Below, in pieces: positions 22,512 through 33,696 of a DNA stretch of 64,000 nt; positions within the stretch are counted from its first letter, which is position 1, and every line of letters begins with the position of its first letter. Source of the stretch: Haberlea rhodopensis (Eukaryota > Streptophyta > Magnoliopsida > Lamiales > Gesneriaceae); NCBI GenBank assembly GCA_907163345.1, contig CAJQUN010000150.1, positions 1,413,017 through 1,477,016 on the forward strand, in the 5' to 3' direction. Both the position numbers and the translations under genes were made by a program. Under the pieces are notes generated by a model, which did no database searches, was not told where the DNA came from, and saw only the letters and a program-made list of their open reading frames with translations.

Positions 22512-25383
22512 CCGACCGCTTTGCTAATCAAGTCCTCCCAATACAGCGGTGATCTACATCGTCGTCCATACAGAGCTTCAAAAGGAGCCATTTGAATGCT
22601 CGCATGATAACTGTATTATAGGAGAACTCCACCAGTGGCACTGAATCCTTCCACGGAGTATCAAACTCCAAAACACATGCCCTCAACATGTCCTCGAGCG
22701 TCTGAATGGTACGCTCCGTTTGGCCGTCTGTCTGAGGGTGATAGGCCGTACTTAGTCTCACCTCTGTGCCCAAAGCTGTCTGGAGACCCTCCCAGAAATG
22801 TGAAGTGAACCTCGGGTCTCTGTCAGACACTATCGAGACTGGAATACCATGCAATCTCACCACATCCCGTATATACATCTGGGCCATCTTCAAGTATGTG
22901 TATGACATACTGTAGGGGATGAAATGAGCCACCTTCGTCAGCCTATCTACGATCACCCAGATCGCATCAAATCCTGAGGCCGTCCTCGGCAAGTGGGTCA
23001 CGAAGTCCATAGATATATGCTCCCACTTCCATTCAAGCACCTCTAATGCTCTTCAGTTCGCCACCAGGCCTCTGCCTCTCAACCTTTACTTGCTGGCAGA
23101 TCAAACATCTATTAACAAAAGCGATCACCTCACGCTTCATGCGTCTCCACCAGAATTGACCGCATAGGTCTTTGTACATCTTCTTTCCTCCTGGGTGGAT
23201 ACTGAACCGACTACTGTGGGCTCGCTCCAATATTCCTCTACGTAACTCTGGTGCATCTGGGACTACCCATTGGTCGCCCAGTCTCAAAGAATCATCCTCA
23301 GCCACTCTGAACTTAGATGGCTGACCCTGAAATACCAACGACGTCCATCTCTGAACCTCATCATCCGACTTCTGGGCCTTCCTGATTGCCTCAAATATAT
23401 CTGGCTCCGCCAATAAGGTCGACACTCACACAGGCGACGTGTCTACATCGAAATCATAGTCCAGATGGCAATAAGAAGTCATCAAAGCTGATAGACTCAT
23501 GGTGTCCTCAGCAGTACTCTTCACCTTACGACTTAAGGCGTCTGGTATCAAGTTTGCTTTACCCGTATGATACTCAATCTCACAGTCATAGTCTTTGAGT
23601 AAATCCATCCACCTTCTTTGCCTCATATTCAACTCTGCCTGAGTGAATAAGAACATCAGGCTCTTATGGTCCGTATAAATAGTGAAAGACGTGCCATACA
23701 AGTAATGCCTCCAAATCTTCAAGGCAAATATGATGGCCGCCAGTTCCAAATCATGCACTGGATACCTAGCCTCGTGTGGCTTCAGCTGCCTCGATACATA
23801 AGCCACCACATACTTATCTTGCATCAACACACAGCCCAAACCCTGCAGTGACGCATCCGTATACAAGGCAAATCTCTTATTCTCAGACGGAATCACCAAT
23901 ACAGACGCTGTAGTCAAGCGACGCTTCAGTTCTTGAAAACTTTCCTCTCAAGCCTCAGACCAAAAGAAGGGGACTCCTTTCTGAGTCAGCTGTGTCAGGG
24001 GTTTGGCAATCTTCGAGAAACCTTCGACGAACGTCGGTAATAACCTGCCAAACCGAGAAAACTCCGTATCTCCGGTACAGAAGTGGGTGCAGCCCACTCT
24101 ATCACATCTTCAATCTTCCTGGGATCCACTGATATCCCATGGCTACATATGACATGGCCTAAGAATACCACGCTATCCAACCAGAACTCGCACTTGCTAA
24201 GCTTTGCATATAACTGATGATCCCTAAGGATCTGAAGCACTGTCCTCAAGTGCCTTACATGCTCTTCTTCAGTCCGAGAGTAAATAAGTATGTCGTCAAT
24301 GAAGACTATGACAAACTGATCCAAATATGGCTGGAACACCCTGTTCATCAAACTCATGAAGACAGCTGGGGCATTCGTCACCCCAAAAGGCATGACCAGA
24401 AATTCATAGTGTCCATATCTAGTCCTGAAAGCCGTCTTCTGAACATCATTTTACCTTACTCGAATCTGATGGTACCCCGACCTCAGATCGATCTTACTGT
24501 AGAGCCTCGTACCCTGCAACTGATCGAACAAGTCATCGATCCTCGGAAGTGGATACTTGTTCTTTACTGTAGCTTTGTTCAGTTGTCTGTAGTCAATGCA
24601 TAGACGCATCGATCCATCTTTCTTCTTAACAAATAAGACAGGCGCACGCCATGGCGATACGCTAGGGCGTATGTAGCCCTTGTCAAGGAGCTCTTGCAAC
24701 TGAATCGTTAACTCCCTTAACTCTACTGGTGCCATCCTATATGGGGCACGAGAAATTGCAGACGTCCCTGGTAGCAACTCAATCCCAAACTCGACCTCTC
24801 TCGTCGGTGGGAATCCGGGAATTTCCTCCGAAAAGACATCAGCAAACTCTGCCACTACGGGCACATCCTCAACCTTTAACTCTTTCCTCTTTTCCGTCAT
24901 ATCAACAGCATAGATAAGATATCTTGTATGACCTCGTTCCAATAACTGTGCCATCTTGACAACAGTTATCAATGGAATCTTTGGGCGAGAACCATCCCCA
25001 AAGAATGTCCACTGGACTCCCATATCAGACCTGAATCGGACAGTCCTCTGCCTGCAGTTCACGACTGCCTGATACCTGTTCAGAACATCAATGCCTACAA
25101 TGCAATCAAAGTCTGACATCCCCAGAACAATCAAATACGACCTTAGTTCATTATCCTCAAAATAAATGAGGCCATCATAGACAATCTGATCTGTAGTCAA
25201 ACTTCTTCCAGCGGGTGTCGAGACTACAAGAGGCATGGGCGACGGAGAAGTGCATATGTGGTGCCTTTCAACAAAATTCGTCGACACAAAAGAGTGTGAC
25301 GCACCTGTGTCTATCAATATAAGAGCAGGGTGCGTAAATAAAAGACACGTACCCGCTATAACCTCCTCCGGAGCCGCTGTAGC
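22512..25383 (-). pseudogene. Tekay pol: protease, RT, RNase H, partial integrase (broken)
   Basis: Minus-strand order: aspartic protease with the LIDTGASHSF catalytic motif (~25300); RT with MRLCIDYRQLN, KNKYPLPRIDD and the FIDDIL active site (~24300); RNase H with LYTDASLQGLG and TDHKSL; integrase with an HPGG...CLICQQ zinc-binding region and the D,D,E core (MDFVTHLP, VSDRDPRF, TDGQTE). Lesions: TAA at 24451-24453 after QIRVR, a frameshift near 24035, a stop near 23945, TGA at 23423-23425 and a frameshift near 23035. Coding stops at 22512 soon after the FEALYG-equivalent region, by deletion into the LTR. It follows gag in the same frame, separated by one TAG. Confidence 0.9.
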
Positions 25384-26469
25384 CTACTCCATCGTCAAAG
25401 CATACACCTGTCCCTGAGGTGGCCCCGTGGGCTGACCTCCATACTGCCTTGGTGCAAAAGGTGGACTGTGCTGTGCCGCTCTGTCCGCAGGCCTCCCCGT
25501 AGAGTTCTGCTGTCTTCCCCTGTTGGGACACTGCCGAGCAAAGTGGCCTCTGTCGCCGCAGACATAGCATCCTACGCAGTCTTTTGCCAAATGTGGTTGC
25601 CCACAAAGAGTGCACTGAACTCTTCCAGATCTGTCTCCCTGAGACTGTCCTCTCCCAGATGGAGCATCATTCCTACGGTTCCCTTTCCATCGATTCTCGG
25701 GCCTCTTGCCACTGAATCTCGACGCTGAAGTGTTCCCCCTAGGCTTAAACTGATCACCCCTGGGCTTCAAATTGTCAGAAGTGGATCTCTGAGGGGGTGC
25801 TGGAGGTGGCACGGCATTAGGATATGCACCAACTCCCAGTTCAGCTAGTTCGGCCCGTGAAAGCGCATCGTCAAAACAGGCAGGGCCATAAGTGACGACC
25901 CTGTCATACAGCTCAGGCCTCAAGCCTTTCATGAAATTCCTCATCTTAGCTTGGGTATTTGCAGCCACATGAGGTACATATCGGAGTAAGGAACAGTAAT
26001 GAAGAGCATAATCGGATACAGGCATAGTCCCTTGTCTCAAGTTGGTAAACTCATCCTCTTTGGCCTGTCTTGCAGCGGCTGAGAAGTAGCGGGTCAGAAA
26101 CCGTGTTCGGAACATCTTCCAATTTACTTCCTGCCCCAGAGCCTCTTGCTCAATCACTGTGGTCTTCCACCACATCAGTGCCTTCTCGCCCAGCTGAAAT
26201 TCTGCTAATCTGATCCAGGCCGTCTTTGCACAAGGCGCTGCCACAAATATCTGTTCAATCCTCTCCAACCATTCCTCAGCTTTTTCCCCTGATTCAGTTC
26301 CTTCGAACATCGGGGGTCGGTACATCATAAATTGAGCCAAGCTCAACTCCCCAGGTAGCAACTGTTGTTCAGAGGGTTCTTCGCCCAAGGCTGGTGGTGG
26401 CAGTGGATTCGTACGCCCAGCACTTGCATTTACACTAACGGCGTCACCCACTTCTATATTTACTGCCAT
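25384..26469 (-). CDS. Tekay Gag (capsid and double zinc knuckle), ends at in-frame TAG
   Basis: About 360 residues from ATG at 26469 (MAVNIEVG); nothing supports the earlier TTG start. Residues ~55-210 form the retrotransposon capsid domain, with MFEGTESGEKAEEWLERIEQ, ALMWWKT and FMKGLRPELYDRV. A basic, Gly/Arg-rich stretch follows, then two nucleocapsid zinc knuckles, CX2CX3HX4C (CTLCGQPHLAKDC) and CX2CX4HX4C (CYVCGDRGHFARQC), which bind genomic RNA. The frame ends at TAG (25384-25386) after YALTME and continues into ATAAPEEV and the protease. Relatives read through this point, so the TAG is probably a nonsense mutation. Apart from that stop, Gag is intact. Confidence 0.85.
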   Translation of the reverse strand: MAVNIEVGDAVSVNASAGRTNPLPPPALGEEPSEQQLLPGELSLAQFMMYRPPMFEGTESGEKAEEWLERIEQIFVAAPCAKTAWIRLAEFQLGEKALMWWKTTVIEQEALGQEVNWKMFRTRFLTRYFSAAARQAKEDEFTNLRQGTMPVSDYALHYCSLLRYVPHVAANTQAKMRNFMKGLRPELYDRVVTYGPACFDDALSRAELAELGVGAYPNAVPPPAPPQRSTSDNLKPRGDQFKPRGNTSASRFSGKRPENRWKGNRRNDAPSGRGQSQGDRSGRVQCTLCGQPHLAKDCVGCYVCGDRGHFARQCPNRGRQQNSTGRPADRAAQHSPPFAPRQYGGQPTGPPQGQVYALTME

Positions 26470-26653
26470 GCTGCAACACAAGGGTTAATAACAACACCAA
26501 AAGCAGTTCATAAAGCACATCGTTAGATAATTAAACATGTTAGCATAACATAGAAACTTCATATGCAACAAACATATACAACATGTTCAAAAGTAAGCAC
26601 CTAGCCTTATTGCTAAGGCTACCCTTCACTCATTCCCGAGTTATGTAACCACT

Positions 26654-26665
26654 GCTCTGATACCC
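26654..26665 (-). other. Primer binding site, minus Tekay
   Basis: Reads GGTATCAGAGC on the minus strand, with GGGG in place of the usual TGG start, next to the 5' LTR border at 26669/26670. It primes from initiator-Met tRNA. Confidence 0.85.
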
Positions 26666-26669
26666 CTAA

Positions 26670-29163
26670 TGTAGGGTCTTCCCACCTTAACAGTGATCTT
26701 CAAAAATAATTCATTACATTCCAAAAAAAGAATGACATTTAGATTTACACTACTCCTAGAGTAGATACTAATCATGACTTGAATCCTATACATCCCTGTG
26801 TTCCTCGTAGCTCACAGCCTCAACCCGACCCTTAGTCCTTTAGTCCAAAGTGTACCTTCAGGGACAACACATCATGAGCATAAACAATTGTACTTAACAT
26901 CATAAAAATATCATAGTAAATGCATGAAATCTTCGTTAAGTAAATATGCTGATCGTTCATTAACTTCTTTTCGTTGTCCCTGACTCATATTCACGCATGT
27001 GGGGCATCTTACCCCGTGACATCTTACCACAAATAACATCGTATGGCCTCTTACCATATGGGGCATCTTACCCCGTGGCATCTTACCACAAATAACATCG
27101 TATGGCCTCTTACCATATGGGGCATCTTACCCCGTGGCATCCTACCACAAATAATAACGTATGGCCTCTTACCATATGGACCACTAATGTAGGGTATTCC
27201 CACCTTAACAGTGATCTTCAAAATAATTCATTACATTCCAAAAAAAGAATGACATTTAGATTTACACTACTCCTAGAGTAGATACTAATCATGACTTGAA
27301 TCCTATACATCCCTGTGTTCCTCGTAGCTCACAGCCACAACCCGACCCTTAGTCCTTTAGTCCAAAAGTGTACCTACAGGGACAACACATCATGCGCATA
27401 TACAATCGTACTTAACATCATAAAAATATCATAGTAAATGCATGAAATCTTGGTTAAGTAAATATGTTGATAGTTCATTAACTTCTTTTCGTTGTCCCTG
27501 ACTCATATTCATGCATGTGGGGCATCTTACCCCGTGGCATCTTACCACAAATAACATCGTATGGCCTCTTACCATATGGGGCATCTTACCCCGTGGCATC
27601 TTACCACAAATAACATCGTATGGGCTCTTACCATATGGGGCATCTTACCCCGTGGCATCTTACCACAAATAATAACGTATGGCCTCTTACCATATGGGGC
27701 ATCTTACCCCGGGCATCTTACCACAAATAATATCGTATAAAGATCATCATATAAGCATCGTATAAACATCATCATATAAACATCGTATAAACATCATAAT
27801 TTCATCGTGAATACTCATGCAATAAAAGCATAGTTGTAGTGTAAAGATGTGTATTACCGTCCGATGCCCGTACGTCTCTTACGTACCTTTTCAAAAGGAG
27901 GAGGAGTCAACAGACTTTATCTCCTTGATGGTGCCGGTACCTGGGATGGTTCTACAAGACCACACAATACCATATTTGATGCCTCAATACCATCTCACAT
28001 CATAAACTTAACAAAATAAAACATCATCTTATTTTTCAACTTTCTGTCTCTCTCGATCGATCGGCCCCAAGGTCTCGATCGATCGAGAAACTATGCACAA
28101 ATAGTGCCCAAACATTCTGCCTCGATCGATCGATCGAAACATTTTACAGATCGATCGAGGAGCTTCTCCGATCGATCGAGAAATCCTTCGATCGATCGGT
28201 GCCTGAAATTCAAAACATGCTTTAAACATTCTGTCTCACTCGATCGATCAGGATCAAAATCTCGATCGATCGAGAGCTCTGAAAAATCGGGACTTCCCCA
28301 GATTTTTCAGCACCTCATTTCATACCATCATTTATACATCATAGGGCGTAAAACATGCCTGAACAAATATGTTATATGCTTCATAAAACTGCCATGCATG
28401 TATTCAAATCAAAGGTTTAACAAAACCTAAGCTAACATGCATCATAACATCATCATAATCTTCATCCTCAACCATCCTATACAGAAAACAGGGCATGTTT
28501 ATCTTTGCCCAGATTTTCGAGCACATAGTTTCATAGTTAGAAATCTATCACATAAAACATGTAACATGCTCGAACGACCATGCTAGCAGTCACATAATAC
28601 TTCCATGTAATTACCCAAACCAAGGTTTTGACCAAACCTTATACTAGCATGCTTAAAACCACTCAACCAAACCCTAACTTAACCAAGATTTCAAAAACAG
28701 AGTCATAGACTACCTCACCGTTTTTGCTCCCTTTTTGGCAAGGATTTTCAACACACTTCACAAGCCAAATCTTCTCCTATCAGCAGCTCTTTTGGGCGAT
28801 TTTGGTGAGAGGAAAGGGGGGAGGAAGAAGTGCTTGGAGGTAATGAGTGGAAGCATGGTTGAAGGATATGATGGGGTATGGGCTGCCAAGTGGGGGGGGG
28901 GGGGGGGGGGTGGTCGAGTGATAGGGGTGGGGTGGTGTGGGTTGGGTTGTGTCCCGGTACTTGGTACGATGTATTAAAATATCCTCACACAATATTTTAT
29001 AACTTCATTTAATTAATACATCCTTTAAAACACCCAACATGCCCCCTAAAACATATCATCATATCATAATTAAAACCCCTCAATTCAAATACACCCCAAC
29101 CCTTAAACATATCATAATTTATCATCGTAGCACATAATCATATCACATTTCGGGGGTATTACA
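26670..29163 (-). mobile_element. 5' LTR of minus Tekay with duplicated end
   Basis: On the minus strand a full LTR (29163-27188, TGTAATACCCC to ACCCTACA, 1,976 bp) is followed by TTAGTGGT, the normal start of the post-LTR primer region. It then jumps back into a second LTR end (27178-26670) before the real primer site. So ~510 bp of LTR 3' end plus the start of the primer region are duplicated in tandem. Contents: CGATCGATCG cluster at 28052-28280, GTACGT/ACGTAC motif at ~27866-27893, 60-bp arrays, and a 19-G run at 28892-28910. Confidence 0.88.
28892..28910 (+). repeat. Run of 19 G
   Basis: A homopolymer of 19 G lies in the U3 part of the LTR. It could form a G-quadruplex on the template or reflect a base-calling or assembly artefact; the other LTR lacks this region, so no comparison is possible. 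Confidence 0.9.
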
Positions 29164-29168
29164 AAGAT

Positions 29169-29915
29169 CAACTATATTATTTTAATGCTTGCAAGTAGTC
29201 TAGATTTACGCCTCAAAGAATATGTAGTTAAGTTATAGCATGTATTACTGACTTCCTAAGACTATCACAAATTTCGTACAATCTTCACTACATTATGCTT
29301 ACTTCACAAGCTCATGACATATATGTGCTCAAAATATTCAACAAGTATGTCAAACCATAATTGCATTAGAGTTCAAAATTTCCAAGGTTAGCAATTTATC
29401 TATTTCCAACACATGCATGCTATCAATTAGATATCATCATGGGCTAGTGAATCAAAAGTCTATGTTCATTACTAACTATGAGCTTTAAAATTAATTCTAC
29501 CTCTTGCTTAAATCTTACATTGTCATTGGTAAGGCAAAATAACAAGCAAAGAGAAAAATTTCTACTAGAATTGCAATAAAAGAAAGGGAAAACTAACTCC
29601 CCTTGGGTTGCCTCTCAAACAACACATCTTTTTATCGTCGATGGACCGACTTCAATTCTTTTTTGTTTACTCATTATCAGGTGGATCATCAAGTACTGCT
29701 TTTTCGACTTCCTTCCACCTTACTATATTCTTGACAAATCGAAGACGATGCATATTTGCCTATTTGCCTTGTATCACTTTGAATTCCCCATTTAATGGCT
29801 CATTCCCCTATTTTCTACTGGAGTATGTTGAGGTCGATCCATATGAAGTTTCAGCTCAATATTAGTGCTGTGGCTAGAATTAGACACATCTAGTACGTTT
29901 AAAATTGGTATTTTT
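29169..29915 (-). pseudogene. Athila-like pol end and 3' region, minus strand (decayed)
   Basis: On the minus strand, 29810-29580 yields short in-frame pieces: GEFKVIQGK, then HRLRFVKNIVRWKEVEKAVLDDPP, then KKMCCLRGNPRGV. The last resembles the LGGNP/LRGNP segment found after integrase in Athila/Tat elements, encoded by GAGGCAACCCAAGGGGAG. Stops interrupt all frames. Left of 29580 is AT-rich non-coding sequence continuing the region at 20311-21096. Assignment rests on these short motifs plus the polypurine tract at 4226. Confidence 0.45.
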
Positions 29916-31021
29916 TGATGGATAAATTCATACATATACTACCTAATCGTATATTTACTTGAATGAAGGTGTAATTGAATAAAAAGAGCTAATGATGATG
30001 AATAAAGGTCAAAAAAATATTTAGGAGATCAAGAAGAATCAAGTAGATCAAGAAAAGTGGAAAAATAGCATAAAGACAGAGATCGGTCGCCAGAAAATTA
30101 AAGATCAATCGCTAGCCTAGAGATCGATCTCCATAAACTAGATCAATCATCAGGACAACGACCAATCGCCATATTGTAGAGATCGATCGCCAGTTGAAAA
30201 AGTCTGAAAATAAATAAGCACTGTCGCCAGCAGAGTCCGACAATACCAGGAAACTTGATTTTTGCCACATATCATATCACCTTCCCTACCATATAGTCGA
30301 GATTGAGGCCTCATAACAGACTATTATTCAGACTTTAGACCTACTTTTATAATTTTTCTCTCAATTATCAAAGAAGAACTTGAAGATTCAAAGGCACGGG
30401 GACATAAGTGACACTCCGGAATCGTTCTAGTCTTTAGTAACTCTTTACTTTATTGATTATTTATGATTTCTAGAATAGATTTTGATTGGTTTCGTTTAAT
30501 TGTGTGTGGCTAAACACTTTTCATTCTTGGTTGAGGAAGACAAATCCTTGAAATTTATGACTTTCATTATATTCATGTTCTTATGTTGATTTTTATTGAG
30601 TATAAAGAGTTTTTCTATTATTAGTGCCATGATTGATTTGTTTGATTATGAGATTGGCCATCTAATGGTTTTACATACAATCTACGCTTGCCCTTTGAAG
30701 CAACTAAGATTGACGATTTTCTGTTGTTGGTGTTGTTAAATTCTTAGGGAAAACGCTTGACTAGATTAAACATAGACGCTTGGATTATGTTGTCTAAGTT
30801 TTATCTTGCTTACTAGTTTCAAAAGTTATTGCCAATATTAATCTTAATTGTTGTTGTTTTGACTGATTAATCGGTACATGTTAACTTATAACGTGTGAGC
30901 TATTTTAATTAGGCATAAGGTGAGATATGAGTTGAATCTCCAATGATAAATATTCAAATAAAAATTGAATCTTTTGTGAGAACTGATGATTGAATTCATA
31001 GTTCCAAGGTAAACGCTACCA
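29916..31021 (+). mobile_element. Athila-like LTR, + strand
   Basis: About 1.1 kb from TGATGGATAAATTC to GCTACCA, followed by an Athila-type primer site. Blocks such as CCTAATCGTATATTTAC and GTGGCTAAACACTTTTC match the opposite-strand LTR at 2713-4225. A degenerate GATCGATCGCC-type cluster lies at 30080-30195. The 5' boundary is inferred from homology; no target duplication was confirmed. Confidence 0.65.
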
Positions 31022-31026
31022 AATTT

Positions 31027-31043
31027 TGGCGTCAGTGCTGGGG
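31027..31043 (+). other. Athila-type primer binding site
   Basis: TGGCGTCAGTGCTGGGG, a mutated form of the TGGCGCCGTTGCCGGGG primer site typical of Athila/Tat elements (tRNA-Asp). It lies just after the LTR end. Confidence 0.75.
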
Positions 31044-31108
31044 AAGGCATTGTTTATTTTTGTGTTAATTTTTTTTTTACTATTCTATACTACTATTAAG
31101 GTTTGTTC

Positions 31109-32213
31109 ATGGGTGCATGTCAATCATCTAATCACGAGAATTCAAATATGATCCTGAGATCGAGAGGACCTTGCACTGGAGGGGGAGAGAACATCGAGGC
31201 ACAACAGAGTGATCAAACTCCGATACCGACTCTCACTTCAAGGAAGAAGAGAGTGATTATGGCAGCTAATCAGAGTCTGAGACAACTGGCCAACCAGGCA
31301 TTGAATCAACAACCACTCTGCGTCATTTTCCCAACTCTTGCTACTAATGTAATTTTAAACTTAAATCTGGACTGATACATCTTTTTACCTTCATTTCATG
31401 GTCTTGCAGGTGAGGACCCTCACAAACACATAATGGAGTTCCATGTGGTTTGTACTACCATGAAGCCAACTAGCATGACGGGGGAGCAAATCAAGCTACG
31501 AGCCTTTCCCTTCTCCTTGAACGGCGTTACAAAGGATTGGCTATTTTATCTACCTCCCGGATCTATCCCCACGTGGACTGATTTGAAGATGATCTTCCTA
31601 GAAAAGTACTTTCCTGCATCGAGGGCTACAGACATAAGGGAGGAGATCTATGACATAAAGCAATACCAATTGGAGTCACTTCATGCGTACTGGGAACGAT
31701 TCAAGAAGTTTTGTGCAAGCTGCCCACAACACCAGATAAGTGAACACCTCTTGATTCAATACTTTTGTGAGGGTCTCCTTTCTACTGACAGGAATCTAGT
31801 GGATGAGGCAACTGGATGAGCTTTTATTGACAAGACACCGGATGAGGCAAGGAACTTGATAGCAAACATGGCTACCAACTCCCAACAACTTGGAACAACT
31901 CGACATGGAAAGATGCCAAGGACGCAAAGCGAGGTGAAAACTGATTGACTTAACCTCTCTTGTGTGTCATATTGCAGGAGGTAATGCACTAAAGGCTAAA
32001 CCATGTGGGATGTGTGTAGCCATGAGTCATCCTACTGATGCATGTCCGTCGCTTCAAGAGACACCTGCTGAGCAAGTGAATGCAATGGGTGGTTTTTCGG
32101 GGCAACGACAAAGGAGTTATGACCCATCATCGACCACATGCAATCCAAGCTAGAGGGTCACTTGAATCTGAGTTATGGAAACCCACTGATGCACCACCCT
32201 ACACCACCGATGC
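31109..32213 (+). pseudogene. Athila gag (broken, 3' truncated)
   Basis: From ATG at 31109, a ~90-residue N-terminus (ILRSRG, then a basic stretch) leads to an in-frame TGA at 31373. Gag then continues with FHGLAGEDPHKHIMEFHVVC, RAFPFSLNGVTKDWLFYLPP, FLEKYFPASRA and YWERFKKFCASCPQHQIS, the capsid-like core shared by plant Athila Gags. A second TGA at 31817 and a later stop precede CGMCVAMSHPTDACP (a zinc-knuckle remnant) and EQVNAMGGFSGQ. The sequence stops at 32213 where LARD-3 begins. Gag would package element RNA; this copy cannot make a full protein. No Athila pol follows. Confidence 0.85.
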
Positions 32214-32800
32214 TGTAAGCACCCCTGTGCCCTTAACCCGTTATTAGTGTATTAATCCAAGCATTTAGTGCATGTAATCAAGCATGTAGGGAAAAACCCA
32301 GTTATCACCATAGCAAATCATGCCAATAATAAATTTTTTTACATTATTCCATATAATGTCTAGTTTTCCCCAACCAAGTCCACATACATATCATGCACCA
32401 TTATAATACACTAACATATTCTCAGTTCATTTAGCAATTCAATAAATAATTGCGTGCAACTCATAAATGAAGAGAGAAAGGCCCTTGCCTTTTTATACAT
32501 GCCATGTACACATAATAGTGCTCACATGCGAGCATCAAATAGGTATGTGTGTATCAAATGTATAAAATACGGTGCTCAATACCGTCACTGGTATTTCGAT
32601 CCCTGGAAGCACCTCCAATCCATAGCTCGAGCTCATCTCCAAAGCCATCGATGTACCTTATCACCTGTCCCAATAGAGACAGCCCCCACACGGGGTGAGC
32701 ATACCAATATCCCAAATCCAATAATCACAATAATACAATTCATAATTTACAAAAATGTAAATGCTATGAAATATAATAGATACTCCCTGGATGGTATCAT
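32214..32800 (-). mobile_element. LARD-3 partial 3' LTR
   Basis: Starts TGTAAGCACCCCTGTGCCC on the + strand and matches the last ~590 bp of LARD-4 and solo LTR copies, including the double hairpin near 32670. It ends abruptly at about 32800 against the array. Confidence 0.8.
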
Positions 32801-33235
32801 ATGACAGCGGTGTGTTCTTCGCTTCTACATATTAGCGGCAAATATTCTTCATCGCTACGGTATGACAGCAGCATTAATACCCCTCGCTATAATATGACAG
32901 CGGCGTGTTCTTCGCTTCATATTAGCGGCAAGTATTCTATCATGTAATACCCATCGCTTCGACATATCAGCGGCATAATATCCCTCGCTATAATATGACA
33001 GCGGTGTGTTCTTCGCTTCTACATATTAGCGGCAAATATTCTTCATCGCTACGATATGACAGCGGCAAGTATTCTCCTTGATATCTCATCATACCTGTAT
33101 CAATACAAAGATGTCAATATGCGCAGTTAATACCACAGTTCACAAATCATACTACGTTATATCGGTGACTCAATGATATCCCTCGCTTCGACATATCAGC
33201 GACCCTCGCTACGATATGACAGCGACAAATATCCT
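32801..33235 (-). repeat. GCCGCT/AGCGA array in LARD-3
   Basis: On the + strand, ATGACAGCGGCGTG, TTCGCTTC and ATTAGCGGCAAGTATTC alternate. An ~80-bp segment beginning TATGACAGCGGTGTGTTC appears twice (near 32807 and 32994). Confidence 0.8.
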
Positions 33236-33680
33236 GATACATTGCTAGTCGATATACCCGTAGTACCAAATTGGATTACCTTTGCAAGCACAATAACTCA
33301 TGTATAAACTGCACATACATGTCTCCATAATCATAGAGTAACCATACCAGATTATGCCATTGTCTGTTCCATTATCCACCATTTCCTGTCCTCAGACAGC
33401 ATATCCAGTTTTCTCATTCCCTGATTTTCCTACAAAATCAGATTCATTAACACTTATTACATCAAGTGCTCAACATTACCATTAATGTCATCCCATCATA
33501 TCCCATACGATCCCTGCAACCACCATGGTTAGCAATAACGCATTCTGAACACATATAATAAACGCACATAAGCAAAATAGTTGTGTCACACAATACTAAC
33601 TACCATCATGCATAAATATATGCTACCTGTTTCCATCAACATGTTCCTACGCCCTCAACAGCCCCAAAGAGCAAACCACA

Positions 33681-33692
33681 GCTCTGATACCA
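33681..33692 (-). other. Primer binding site, LARD-3
   Basis: GCTCTGATACCA on the + strand is the reverse complement of TGGTATCAGAGC, four bases from the LTR at 33697. The leader hairpins lie at 33421-33441 and 33386-33399. Confidence 0.9.
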
Positions 33693-33696
33693 CTAA

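Larger units (their letters stand above)
21102..29163 (-). mobile_element. Tekay element on minus strand, 3' truncated inside
   Basis: Both outer ends are intact and flanked by the perfect target duplication AAGAT (21097-21101, 29164-29168). On the minus strand the order is 5' LTR (29163-26670, with an internal duplication), primer site, gag, pol, then a fused partial 3' LTR (22511-21102). A deletion removed the end of integrase, the chromodomain, the polypurine tract and the first ~680 bp of the 3' LTR. Gag is almost open but pol has several stops and frameshifts, so the copy is inactive. Confidence 0.9.

Noticed and set aside
23386..24603. + strand frames of 60-130 residues across 23386-24603
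   Set aside because: They are shadows of the minus-strand pol, which has clear RT, RNase H and integrase motifs.
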